Positions 34,872 through 43,029 of a stretch of DNA of 64,000 nt are shown here, piece after piece (position 1 is the first letter of the stretch; each line of letters begins with the position of its first letter). Origin of the DNA: Myceligenerans pegani (GTDB lineage: Bacteria; Actinomycetota; Actinomycetes; Actinomycetales; Cellulomonadaceae); the NCBI RefSeq assembly GCF_014892515.1, contig NZ_JADBGR010000098.1:1-64000 (forward strand), given 5' to 3'. Position numbers and translations under genes: made by a program. The notes under the pieces are model-generated. The model was not told where the DNA came from, did no database searches, and worked only from the letters and a program-made list of their open reading frames with translations.

Positions 34872-35111
34872 TCAGGCGCGGGCTCGCAGACCGTCCAGCT
34901 CGGCGGCGAGGTCATCGGCCTCCGGGCCCACGATCACCTGGACGACGCGCCCGGACCGGACCACGCCGAACGCGCCGGAGTTCTTCAGGCCCGGCTCGTC
35001 CACCAGGGCCGGATCGCTCACCTCGACGCGCAAGCGGGTGATGCACGGCTCGAGCTCGACGACGTTCGTGTTGCCGCCGAGTGCCACCAGGATGTCGTTC
35101 GCCTTCGACAT
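34872..35111 (-). CDS. Stand-alone PTS EIIB domain, glucose family
   Basis: A 79-residue phosphocarrier domain. The phosphorylated cysteine is Cys23 in the family motif ELEPCITRLRVEV, and the fold ends with VVQVIVGPEADDLAAEL. In the phosphotransferase system EIIB passes phosphate from EIIA to the sugar during uptake. Here it is encoded alone, with no EIIA or EIIC in the window, so it must work with a permease encoded elsewhere. The start has a GGGAG site. Confidence 0.92.
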   Translation of the reverse strand: MSKANDILVALGGNTNVVELEPCITRLRVEVSDPALVDEPGLKNSGAFGVVRSGRVVQVIVGPEADDLAAELDGLRARA

Positions 35112-35308
35112 GAATCACGCTCCCAAAACCCGTGCGTCGTTGCCGGACTGCCTCCACCCTATCCGGAGTCGCGAGAGATCGGCACGAAGCACGGCGGTTT
35201 CGCCCGTCGCGATCCCCGCCGTCCCCGGTGCGTGCTGTCGGCGGACTCACACCGCCCTCCGGCTCCCGGGGCCGCCTCCGGGGCCCGCACTGATGCGAGG
35301 ATGACGGG

Positions 35309-35686
35309 GTGAAGACGTTCTACGAACAGGTCGGCGGGCACGAGACGTTCGCGAAGCTGGTCGACACCTTCTACGAGGGCGTCGCCGGCGACCCCGTCCT
35401 GCGCCCCATGTACCCGGAGGAGGACCTGGGCCCGGCCGCCGAGCGCCTCACGCTGTTCCTCGAGCAGTACTGGGGCGGGCCCAAGACGTACTCCGAGGAG
35501 CGGGGCCATCCCCGGCTGCGGATGCGGCACATGCCGTTCAAGGTCAATCCGGACGCCCGCGACCGCTGGCTGAAGCACATGCGCGCCGCCGTCGACGCGC
35601 TGGACCTGGCGCCCGTGCACGAAGCGGAGCTGTGGGACTACCTCGAGCGCGCCGCCTTCTCCATGATCAACACCTTCGAGGACTGA
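35309..35686 (+). CDS. glbO: Truncated hemoglobin, group II (GlbO type)
   Basis: A 125-residue 2-on-2 globin. The proximal haem ligand is His74 in GHPRLRMRHMPF. Tyr22 (B10), Tyr35 (near CD1) and Trp87 (G8) match the hydrogen-bonding distal pocket of mycobacterial GlbO. Such proteins bind oxygen tightly and are linked to redox and respiratory chemistry. The GTG start follows GAGGA. The thioesterase gene begins two bases past its stop, so the two are co-transcribed, an arrangement common in actinobacteria. Confidence 0.95.
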   Translation: MKTFYEQVGGHETFAKLVDTFYEGVAGDPVLRPMYPEEDLGPAAERLTLFLEQYWGGPKTYSEERGHPRLRMRHMPFKVNPDARDRWLKHMRAAVDALDLAPVHEAELWDYLERAAFSMINTFED

Positions 35687-35688
35687 AC

Positions 35689-36615
35689 GTGGAGCGAATC
35701 ACCGATCAGCCGGCGACGGCCGACCCCCTGGGCCACCTCCTGGAGGTCCTGGACCTGCGCCCCGTGGACGGCCCAGGCGCTCGCGGCGAGGACGACGTGT
35801 TCGAGGGCGACAGCGTGCTCGGCCCCGCCCCACGTGCCTACGGCGGCCAGGTGCTGGCGCAGGCGATCGTCGCGGCGGCACGCACCGTCCCGCCCGGCCG
35901 CCTCATCCACTCCCTGCACGGCTACTTCCTGCGCGAGGGATCGCTGGAGGCGCCGATCGGGTTCGCCGTCGAACGCCTGCGGGACGGGCGTTCGTTCAGC
36001 GCGCGGCGCTCGCACGCGATGCAGTTCGGCCGGCCGATCCTGTCGATGATCGCGTCGTTCCAGGAGGACCAGCCCGGCTTCGAGCTCACCACGCCGATGC
36101 CCGACGACGTCCCGGCGCCCGAGGACGTCCCCTCCGCGCTCGAGGAGCTCGCGGGCGCCGACGACCGTGCCCGCGCGTTCTGGGCCGAGCAGTCCGCGTT
36201 CGACCTCCGCCACGTGGGCGGGTCGCTCTACCTGCCGCGCGACCCGTCGGCCGGGGAGGCGCCGCGCACGCAGCTGGTGTGGATGCGGGCGCGCCGCCCG
36301 ATCGAGTGCGACGACCAGATGCTGCACCGGGCGATGCTCGCATTCGCGTGCGACCAGATCATGCTCGAGCCGGCGCTGCGGGCGGCGGGGAAGTCGTGGC
36401 AGGAGGTGGGTGGCGGCAAGGTGCCCCTGGCCAGCCTCGACCACGCGATGTGGTGGCACCGCGACGTGCGGGCGGACGAGTGGCTCCTGTACGTGCAGGG
36501 CGCCGCGTCCGCGCAGGGCGGTCGCGCTCTGGGGCACGCGCGCGTCTACCGGACCGACGGCACGCTGGTGGCGTCGATGGGCCAGGAGGGCATGATGCGG
36601 CTCCCGGCCGCATAG
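35689..36615 (+). CDS. tesB: Acyl-CoA thioesterase II
   Basis: A 308-residue double-hotdog thioesterase that hydrolyses acyl-CoA esters. The N-terminal hotdog has RAYGGQVLAQAIVAA and HSLHGYFLREG. The C-terminal hotdog carries the catalytic Asp in SLDHAMWWH and the Gln in SMGQEGMMR of the Asp-Thr/Ser-Gln triad known from E. coli TesB. The start is the GTG at 35689; the open frame extends back into the globin gene without a ribosome site. Two bases separate it from glbO. Confidence 0.94.
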   Translation: MERITDQPATADPLGHLLEVLDLRPVDGPGARGEDDVFEGDSVLGPAPRAYGGQVLAQAIVAAARTVPPGRLIHSLHGYFLREGSLEAPIGFAVERLRDGRSFSARRSHAMQFGRPILSMIASFQEDQPGFELTTPMPDDVPAPEDVPSALEELAGADDRARAFWAEQSAFDLRHVGGSLYLPRDPSAGEAPRTQLVWMRARRPIECDDQMLHRAMLAFACDQIMLEPALRAAGKSWQEVGGGKVPLASLDHAMWWHRDVRADEWLLYVQGAASAQGGRALGHARVYRTDGTLVASMGQEGMMRLPAA

Positions 36616-36752
36616 CGGCGCGCCGCCGCCGCGGCACGGGCAGGGCCGTCGCGGCCGTGCCGTCGCGGCCGTGCCGTCGCGGCGCGGGTGCGGCCGTCCG
36701 CTCCGAGCGGATTATCCGTGACGGTGTCCGAGGTCACAGGTACGTTGTGCGC

Positions 36753-39700
36753 ATGTCTCGCCCCTACCTGCGGTACCCGCACCTCCACGAGGACCTCGTC
36801 ACGTTCGTCGCCGACGACGACGTGTGGCTCGCGCCTGTCACCGGCGGGCGCGCCTGGCGCCTGACCAGCGATCACGTCGCCTGCGCGACCCCGCGGCTGG
36901 CCCCGGACGGCTCCCGGGTGGCCTACCTGTCGCACCGGGACGGCCACCCGGAGGTGTACGTCGCGGACCTGGACGGCGGAGCGGCGCGCCGCCTCACCTG
37001 GTTCGGCGGGATGCGGACGCTGCTGCTCGGCTGGGACGGCGCCGGCCGCGTCCTGGTGGCGACGAACGGGGCGGAGCACCACCGGTGGCTCACCGTCGTC
37101 CACGCGGTGGCGCTCGACGGCTCGGTGGAACGGCTGCGGTACGGCCCGGCGTGGGGCGTGGCCGCCCACGACGGCGGCGTCACGGCCCTGGTGTCGGCCG
37201 GCTACCGGCCGGCGGTGCACTGGAAGCGGTACCGGGGCGGCACCGCGTCCCGCCTGTGGCTCGACCGCACCGGCGACGACTCCTGGAAGCAGGCGCTGCC
37301 CGCGGAACAGGCGGCGGTCCTGGACCCGATGTGGGTGGGTGACACGCTCCTGTTCACGTCGGACCGGGCGGCGACCTTCCCCGATCACGCCGACGAGCAG
37401 GCGAACCTCTGGGCCTGGGACGGGCTGGCCACGGCCGCGCCGGGCGAGGGGACGACACCGGCGGCGCCGCGCCAGGTCACGTTCCAGACGGCGGAACAGG
37501 GCTACGTCCGGGACGCGACGACGGACGGCGCCCGGGTCGTCTGGCACAGCCGTGGCGACCTCTGGATCCTCGACTCGCTCGACGGCACGCCCCGCCGCGT
37601 CGACGTCACGCTCACCGGGGCGGCGCCGCAGCCCTACGCCGCCAGGCCGTCGCGGATCGACGGGCTGGCGACGGACAAGGGCGGCGACGGGAGCCTCGTC
37701 GGCTGGCTCGGCACCGCCTTCTGGGTGACGCACCGGGCGGGCCCGGCGCGCGTCCTGGTCGCCGATCCGGCGGAACGTGTCCGGGAGCCGGACCTGCTGG
37801 GCGACACCGGGCGCGCCGTCGTCGTGACGGACGCCGACGGCGAGGACGCGCTGGAGGCGCACTCGCTGGACGGCTCCGCGCCCTCGGTCCGGTTCGCGGG
37901 CGGTGCGCTCGGCAGGGTCCTCCACCTCGCCGCGAGCCCGGACGGGGCGAGCGTCGCCACGATCTCGCACGACGGCCGGATCAGCCTGGTCACCGTGCCG
38001 GCGCCGGGTGAGCCGGAGTCGTCCACGGTCACCGAGGTGGGCCGGTCGGCCGCCGGGGAGGCGGAGGGCCTGGCCTTCTCGCCCGACGGCCGGTACCTGA
38101 CCTGGAGCGCACCGACCGGCAACGAGGGTGACCACCACCACCTGATGGTGGCCGACCTGCGGGCGGACGTCCCGGAGGGGCGAGCGGTGACGTCCGGGAA
38201 GTTCCACGACCGGTCCCCGGCGTTCACCGACGACGGGAAGTACCTCGTCCTGCTCTCGGACCGTACGTTCGACCCCGCCTACGACGCGCACGAGTTCGCG
38301 CTGTCGTTCGGCGCGGCGACCCGCCCCTGGCTGATCCCGCTCAGCGCGGCGGAGCCCGCGCCGTTCGGCCCGAGCGTCGACGGCTGGCGCCTGAGCAAGC
38401 CCGAGGAGAAGAAGGAGCAGAAGAAGGGCGAGCAGCAGAAGGACACCGCGCCGGCGGACGACGGCGACGAGCCGGCGGACGCGGCCGTGACCTGCCCCGA
38501 CATCGACTTCGACGGGGCCGAGGAGCGGGTCGTGCCGTTCCCCGTCGCCTCCGGGCGCTACCGGGCCCTGCGGAGCGCGAAGGGCGGCGTCCTGTGGATC
38601 CGCGAGACGGACGACGCCGGAGTGCTGGGCGCCCGGAACGCCGGCGTCGAGGAGGACGGCGAGGCGAACTCGCTGCAGTTCTGGTCCTTCGACGAGCGCA
38701 AGGCCACCGATGTCGCCGAGAAGGTCGACGGCTATGCCGTCTCCGGTGACGGCAAGCGCGTCGTGATCCGGTCCGGTGACGAGCTGACCACGCAGCCCGC
38801 CACCGCGAAGCCGGGCGACGACGCCGGCCCCGGCGGCTCCACCGGCATCGACCTGTCCCGGATGCGGTACGAGGTGGACCCGAGGGTGCAGTGGCGCCAG
38901 ATGTTCGACGAGAACGCGCGGATCATGCGCGACCACTACTGGCGCGCGGACATGAACGGCGTCGACTGGGACGCGGCGGTGGCGCGCTGGCGTCCGGTGG
39001 TCGACCGGATCGCCACCCACGACGACCTGACGGACGTGCTCTGGGAGACCGTCGGGGAGCTGAACACCTCGCACGCCTACATCAGCCCGCCGTGGCAGCC
39101 CGGCGACACCTCACGCCGCCTGGGCTTCCTGGGCGCCGACTTCTCCCCGGCGGACGGCGGCTGGCGGATCGACAGGATCCTGCCCGGCGAGTCCTCGGAT
39201 CCCGACGCGCGCTCGCCGCTGCGGGCGGCGGGGGTCGACGCGCGGCCCGGCGACACCGTCGTCGCGATCGACGGCGTTCCGGTCGACCCGGTCGTCGGGC
39301 CGGCGGCGAACCTGGCGGGGGCGGCGGAGCGGCCCGTGGAGCTCACCCTCCGGCGGCAGGGGGCGGAGGCCGACCGTCGCGTCGTCGTCGTGCCGCTGGC
39401 GGACGAGGCCGTGCTGCGGTACCAGGCCTGGGTCGCCTCGCGCCGCGACTACGTGGCGGAGAAGTCGGGCGGCAGGCTCGGCTACGTGCACGTCCCGGAC
39501 ATGACGAGCAACGGTTGGGCCCAGATGTTCCGGGACCTGCGCCAGGCCGTCCGCCGCGAGGGCCTCGTGGTCGACGTGCGGTTCAACGGGGGCGGCCACA
39601 CGTCGCAGCTCGTGATCGCGCGTCTGGCGCGCCGGATCATCGGCTGGGACGTGGCACGGCACTACGAGCAGCCGATGCCGTACCCGGACAACGCGCCGCG

Positions 39701-40082
39701 CGGCCCGGTGGTGCTCGTGACGAACGAGCACGCCGGCTCGGACGGCGACATCGTCAACGCCGCCGCCCAGGCCCTGGACGTCGGCCCGGTGGTCGGCGTG
39801 CGCACCTGGGGCGGCGTCGTCGGCATCGACGGGCGGTTCGACCTCGTCGACGGGACGAGCATCACCCAGCCCCGCTACGCCTTCTGGCTGGAGGGGCCCG
39901 GCTGGGGCGTCGAGAACCACGGCGTCGACCCGGACGTCGAGGTGTGGCACACCCCCGCCGACTACTTCAGCGACGCCGACAAGCAGCTCGACGCCGCGAT
40001 CGCCGAGTCGTTCCGCCTGCTGGCGGAGCACCCGGCCGCCGAGCCGCCGGAGCTGCCGGAGCCGCGCGTCCGCCGGGCGTGA
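36753..40082 (+). CDS. Tricorn protease homologue (S41 family)
   Basis: A 1109-residue cytoplasmic protease of the Tricorn type, which trims peptides released by larger proteases. The first 280 and next 370 residues are beta-propeller repeats (YPHLHEDLVTFVADDDVW, LAPDGSRVAYLS). A Lys/Glu-rich linker near 550-580 precedes the C1 domain. The PDZ domain lies near 790-880 and the catalytic C2 domain follows. The triad His is H774 (NTSHAYI) and the nucleophile Ser996 in NEHAGSDGD, with Asp997 as in archaeal Tricorn. The ATG at 36753 begins MSRPYLRYPH; the upstream open frame is antisense-like and lacks a ribosome site. Just before it, 36645-36683 holds a short tandem repeat of GCCGTGCCGTCGCG. Confidence 0.93.
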   Translation: MSRPYLRYPHLHEDLVTFVADDDVWLAPVTGGRAWRLTSDHVACATPRLAPDGSRVAYLSHRDGHPEVYVADLDGGAARRLTWFGGMRTLLLGWDGAGRVLVATNGAEHHRWLTVVHAVALDGSVERLRYGPAWGVAAHDGGVTALVSAGYRPAVHWKRYRGGTASRLWLDRTGDDSWKQALPAEQAAVLDPMWVGDTLLFTSDRAATFPDHADEQANLWAWDGLATAAPGEGTTPAAPRQVTFQTAEQGYVRDATTDGARVVWHSRGDLWILDSLDGTPRRVDVTLTGAAPQPYAARPSRIDGLATDKGGDGSLVGWLGTAFWVTHRAGPARVLVADPAERVREPDLLGDTGRAVVVTDADGEDALEAHSLDGSAPSVRFAGGALGRVLHLAASPDGASVATISHDGRISLVTVPAPGEPESSTVTEVGRSAAGEAEGLAFSPDGRYLTWSAPTGNEGDHHHLMVADLRADVPEGRAVTSGKFHDRSPAFTDDGKYLVLLSDRTFDPAYDAHEFALSFGAATRPWLIPLSAAEPAPFGPSVDGWRLSKPEEKKEQKKGEQQKDTAPADDGDEPADAAVTCPDIDFDGAEERVVPFPVASGRYRALRSAKGGVLWIRETDDAGVLGARNAGVEEDGEANSLQFWSFDERKATDVAEKVDGYAVSGDGKRVVIRSGDELTTQPATAKPGDDAGPGGSTGIDLSRMRYEVDPRVQWRQMFDENARIMRDHYWRADMNGVDWDAAVARWRPVVDRIATHDDLTDVLWETVGELNTSHAYISPPWQPGDTSRRLGFLGADFSPADGGWRIDRILPGESSDPDARSPLRAAGVDARPGDTVVAIDGVPVDPVVGPAANLAGAAERPVELTLRRQGAEADRRVVVVPLADEAVLRYQAWVASRRDYVAEKSGGRLGYVHVPDMTSNGWAQMFRDLRQAVRREGLVVDVRFNGGGHTSQLVIARLARRIIGWDVARHYEQPMPYPDNAPRGPVVLVTNEHAGSDGDIVNAAAQALDVGPVVGVRTWGGVVGIDGRFDLVDGTSITQPRYAFWLEGPGWGVENHGVDPDVEVWHTPADYFSDADKQLDAAIAESFRLLAEHPAAEPPELPEPRVRRA

Positions 40083-40087
40083 GGCGG

Positions 40088-40120
40088 GCTGACGGCGGCC
40101 CGCCGAGGGCCGCCGTCAGC
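40088..40120. terminator. Bidirectional terminator between convergent genes
   Basis: A perfect 14-bp inverted repeat (40088-40101 and 40107-40120) with a 5-base loop fills the 33-base gap between the Tricorn gene and the opposing thioesterase gene and overlaps the last codons of the latter. Confidence 0.75.
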
Positions 40121-40616
40121 GGCGGCGGAACGTGACCGGCTCGTCCAGGTACGGCTTCCACGCGGCGCGCTCCGTCTCGGTGATGCGGCGCGGCTTGCCC
40201 GTGGCGGCGTCGACCAGGACCAGCGTGGTCGAGGCACGCACGTACGGTTCGGAGTCCAGCGGTTCGCCCGAGGTGGCGACGACGCCCGGGCCGCCGTCGT
40301 GCACCGCGTAGCAGACCTCGATCGACGCGCCGCCGAGCTTGCCGAACCACATCTCCACGAGGACCGGGCGGCGCGTGTACGCCAGCGGGCGCAGGTACTC
40401 GATCTCCTGGTGGGCCACGAAGGTGTGCGTCGTCGCCGCCGGCCCCGAGTCGACGACGGCCGTCGGCAGCGGGTCGACGACGTCCTCGTGCCGCCAGAAC
40501 GCCTCGATACGGGCCTCCTGGAGCAGGTCGAGCATCTCGACGTTGTTGACGTGCTGATACGCGTCGAGGTCGGACCAGCGCAGGGAGACGGGGATGTGCA
40601 GACGCATGGGATCCAT
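40116..40616 (-). CDS. Hotdog-fold acyl-CoA thioesterase (4HBT family)
   Basis: A 166-residue single-hotdog thioesterase. The catalytic Asp is in RWSDLDAYQHVNNV, the hallmark of 4-hydroxybenzoyl-CoA thioesterase-like enzymes, followed by the central helix and FVAHQEIEYLRPL. It should hydrolyse short or medium acyl-CoA esters. Two ATG codons three residues apart (40616 and 40607) are both plausible starts, with similar weak ribosome sites. Upstream at about 40645-40690 a GACGTCGTCCGTGAC sequence is directly repeated. Confidence 0.9.
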   Translation of the reverse strand: MDPMRLHIPVSLRWSDLDAYQHVNNVEMLDLLQEARIEAFWRHEDVVDPLPTAVVDSGPAATTHTFVAHQEIEYLRPLAYTRRPVLVEMWFGKLGGASIEVCYAVHDGGPGVVATSGEPLDSEPYVRASTTLVLVDAATGKPRRITETERAAWKPYLDEPVTFRRR

Positions 40617-40810
40617 CTTCGTGCATCCGCGCCGCGGGACCGGGCGACGTCGTCCGTGACGCCCGACACGACGTCGTCCGTGACCTCCGGCATGACGTCC
40701 TAATCGTTTCGTCGCCCTCCCGGCGCTCCCCCGGGCACCGCCCGCGCGGCTACAGTTCGTGACCGCTCGCCCCGAGAAGACTCCTGCACGAGAAGCTCCC
40801 TGGAGGAACC

Positions 40811-41308
40811 ATGCGCCGTACCGCCGCCGTCGCCCTGGTCGCCGCCCTGTCCCTGACCGGGTGCTCGATGCCGTCGACCGGCCCCGGCGGCGCCGACGCC
40901 GGGACCGTCGAGGCTCCGCCGGAGCCGCTCGGCACCGAGGCCGCGGGCGAGCAGTTCCTCCAGATCGTCGCCCCGTACGACGGCGTGCGGGACCAGTTCG
41001 AGGAGGCCGTCGACTCCGAGGCGCCGCTCGAGCAGCAGACCGGCCTGGCCGCGGCGGTGGCCGCCGCGCTGCGCGCCGAGGCCGAGGGCCTGCACCGGTC
41101 GGCGTGGCCCGACGAGGTCGCCGCCGACGCGCACGCGCTGGCCGCCACGATCCAGGAGGCGGCGGGCCACTGGGAGGGCGCGGCGGCCGCGGAGTCGAAG
41201 AAGGAGGTCATGAAGCACGTCGACCAGGCGATGAAGGTCGACGACGGCGGGGCGGAGGCGGCCATCCGCGAGACGCTGGGCCTGGCGGACGCCGGCGCGA
41301 GCGAGTAG
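40811..41308 (+). CDS. Small secreted lipoprotein
   Basis: A 165-residue lipoprotein with a signal peptide and a lipobox LTGC ending at Cys18. A Gly/Pro-rich tether is followed by about 120 residues of helical, acidic sequence (EQFLQIVAPYDGVRDQFEEAV, then LAATIQEAAGHWEGAAAAESKK). I recognise no named family. The ATG has a strong GGAGG site. It is monocistronic and converges on the GTPase operon. Confidence 0.85.
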   Translation: MRRTAAVALVAALSLTGCSMPSTGPGGADAGTVEAPPEPLGTEAAGEQFLQIVAPYDGVRDQFEEAVDSEAPLEQQTGLAAAVAAALRAEAEGLHRSAWPDEVAADAHALAATIQEAAGHWEGAAAAESKKEVMKHVDQAMKVDDGGAEAAIRETLGLADAGASE

Positions 41309-41337
41309 GAGGCCGGCGGAAGCGGGCGCTCCCGCCG

Positions 41338-43029
41338 TCAGCTCGCCGCGATCGTCGCCGCGGTCCGGCACCGGCCGAGCGCCGCGAGCTCCTCCCCGAC
41401 CGGACGCCGCACCAGCCGGTCGGCGACCTCGGCCACCGCCGCCCGTAGCCGGCGGCGGGCGACCGCGGCCCGGCGCCGGGCACCGATCGCCGCGAGTACC
41501 CGCGACACCAGCGCCACCAGCACCCCGAGCAGCAACCCGCCGAGGACCAGCAGCGTCGGCCACGGGATCTGGAACGGATCGACGCCGAGCCCGTCGGGCG
41601 GGCCGGGCGTCGCGCCGGGGAACACCACCTCGGTGCCGTCCCCGGACGGCACCGGCACGGTCCAGACCGGCGTCGGCGGCGCGGGCAGCCGCAGGTAGGA
41701 GAACAGGAACAGCACCGCCAGCCACGCCAGCCCCGCGCCGACCGCGGCGATCAGCGTCCACTGCAGCACGTTCACGGCCCGCCACCACAGCGGCCGCCGG
41801 CCGGCCTCGAGCCGGGTGCTCGCGACGGCCTGGTCGAGCGCATCGGGCAGATCGTCGATGCCCTGCTGCGCGCGAGCGCGGGCGGCCAGCACCCACGAGT
41901 CGGCCACACCGTCGGTCACGCTCTCGACGTACCGCCGCACCCCCGTCGCCGCCGCCGCGCGCACCGCCGGCGCGGGTGACGGCAGCGAGGTGCGTACCAG
42001 GTCCTCCCGGCCCTGCGGGGCACGCTGCTCGACGCCGCGCAGCCCGAGCCGGCGCAGCGGATCCCGCCGGAGCCGCCCGAGCCAGCGGGTCAGCGGCCAG
42101 CCGGTCGCCGCCCGCGCGTCCCGGCGCGCCGTCGCTCGCACGGCGTCGACCACGACCGTCACGCCCGCCGCGTCCTCCAGGGCCTGCAGCAGCGCGCCGC
42201 GCGCGCGGTCCGCCGCCCGCGCGGGCGGCTGCGCCCCGCACGCCTCCACGATGTCCGACGCCGCCGCGCGCTCGTCGCCCACCAGCCGCGCGGTCGCGGC
42301 TTCGCGCTTCCTCGCCGCCTTCGCGAGCAGCGCACGCAGCTCGTCCATCCCCTCGCCGGTCGCCGCCGACAGGCCGAGCACGCGCGCGCCGTCGAGCCCG
42401 TCGGCGGCGACGAGCCGCTTCAGGTCCGCGAGCATCGCCCTCGTCTCGTCGGGCGCCAGCCGGTCGATCTGGTTCAGCACCACCACGACGACGTCGGACC
42501 GGCCCGCCAGCGGACGGAGGAACCCCTCGTGCAGCGCCGCGTCGGCGTACTTCTGCGGGTCGACCACCCACACCAGCAGGTCCGCACGCCCCACGAGGGC
42601 CTCGGCACGCAGCCGGTGGTCCACCACGACCGAGTCGTGATCCGGCAGGTCCAGCAGCACCAGGCCGGTGGCGTCGTCGGCCGGCGGCGGCCCGGACATC
42701 TCGACGTGCCGTGCCACCTCCAGCCAGGCCAGCAGCGGTCCCGCGCCGTCGCCCCAGTACGCCGCCAGGGCGTGCGACGTGGTCGGACGCCGCACGCCGG
42801 TCACGGCCACGTCCTGACCGGCCACCGCGTTGAACACGGACGACTTTCCCGAGCCCGTCGCCCCCGCCAGCGCCACCACCGTGTGCTCCGCCGAGAGCCC
42901 GCCGCGCTCGCGCGCCCGTTCCGCCACGGCCCGGGCTGCGTCCAGCAGCTCCGGCGCGAGGCGCCCCTCGCCCTCGTGGGCGGCGTTCTCCAGGGCCGCG
43001 GTCCGGGCGGCCAGGTCGAGCCGGCTCAT
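41338..43029 (-). CDS. Dynamin-superfamily membrane GTPase, small partner (pair 1)
   Basis: A 563-residue GTPase with membrane helices. The G1 loop is GATGSGKSS at 56-64, G3 is LLDLPDHDSV and G4 NQID. Two hydrophobic segments (about 420-442 and 478-500) and a basic C-terminus follow. Its start ATG overlaps the stop of the upstream GTPase gene by four bases. The same two-gene layout with clear homology recurs at 50046-53344. Streptomyces DynA and DynB are paired dynamin-like proteins that stabilise the division ring; a similar envelope or division role is likely but unproven here. The open frame runs much further upstream only because of the high GC content. Confidence 0.9.
   Translation of the reverse strand: MSRLDLAARTAALENAAHEGEGRLAPELLDAARAVAERARERGGLSAEHTVVALAGATGSGKSSVFNAVAGQDVAVTGVRRPTTSHALAAYWGDGAGPLLAWLEVARHVEMSGPPPADDATGLVLLDLPDHDSVVVDHRLRAEALVGRADLLVWVVDPQKYADAALHEGFLRPLAGRSDVVVVVLNQIDRLAPDETRAMLADLKRLVAADGLDGARVLGLSAATGEGMDELRALLAKAARKREAATARLVGDERAAASDIVEACGAQPPARAADRARGALLQALEDAAGVTVVVDAVRATARRDARAATGWPLTRWLGRLRRDPLRRLGLRGVEQRAPQGREDLVRTSLPSPAPAVRAAAATGVRRYVESVTDGVADSWVLAARARAQQGIDDLPDALDQAVASTRLEAGRRPLWWRAVNVLQWTLIAAVGAGLAWLAVLFLFSYLRLPAPPTPVWTVPVPSGDGTEVVFPGATPGPPDGLGVDPFQIPWPTLLVLGGLLLGVLVALVSRVLAAIGARRRAAVARRRLRAAVAEVADRLVRRPVGEELAALGRCRTAATIAAS

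Noticed and set aside
36645-36683. Tandem repeat before the Tricorn gene as a regulatory array
   Set aside because: Only about two and a half copies of a GC-rich 14-mer are present. It could equally be a slippage product or part of a hairpin after tesB, and no binding site is recognised.
41309-41337. Hairpin between the lipoprotein and GTPase genes as a terminator
   Set aside because: The stem is imperfect and the loop of two bases is too small to be convincing.
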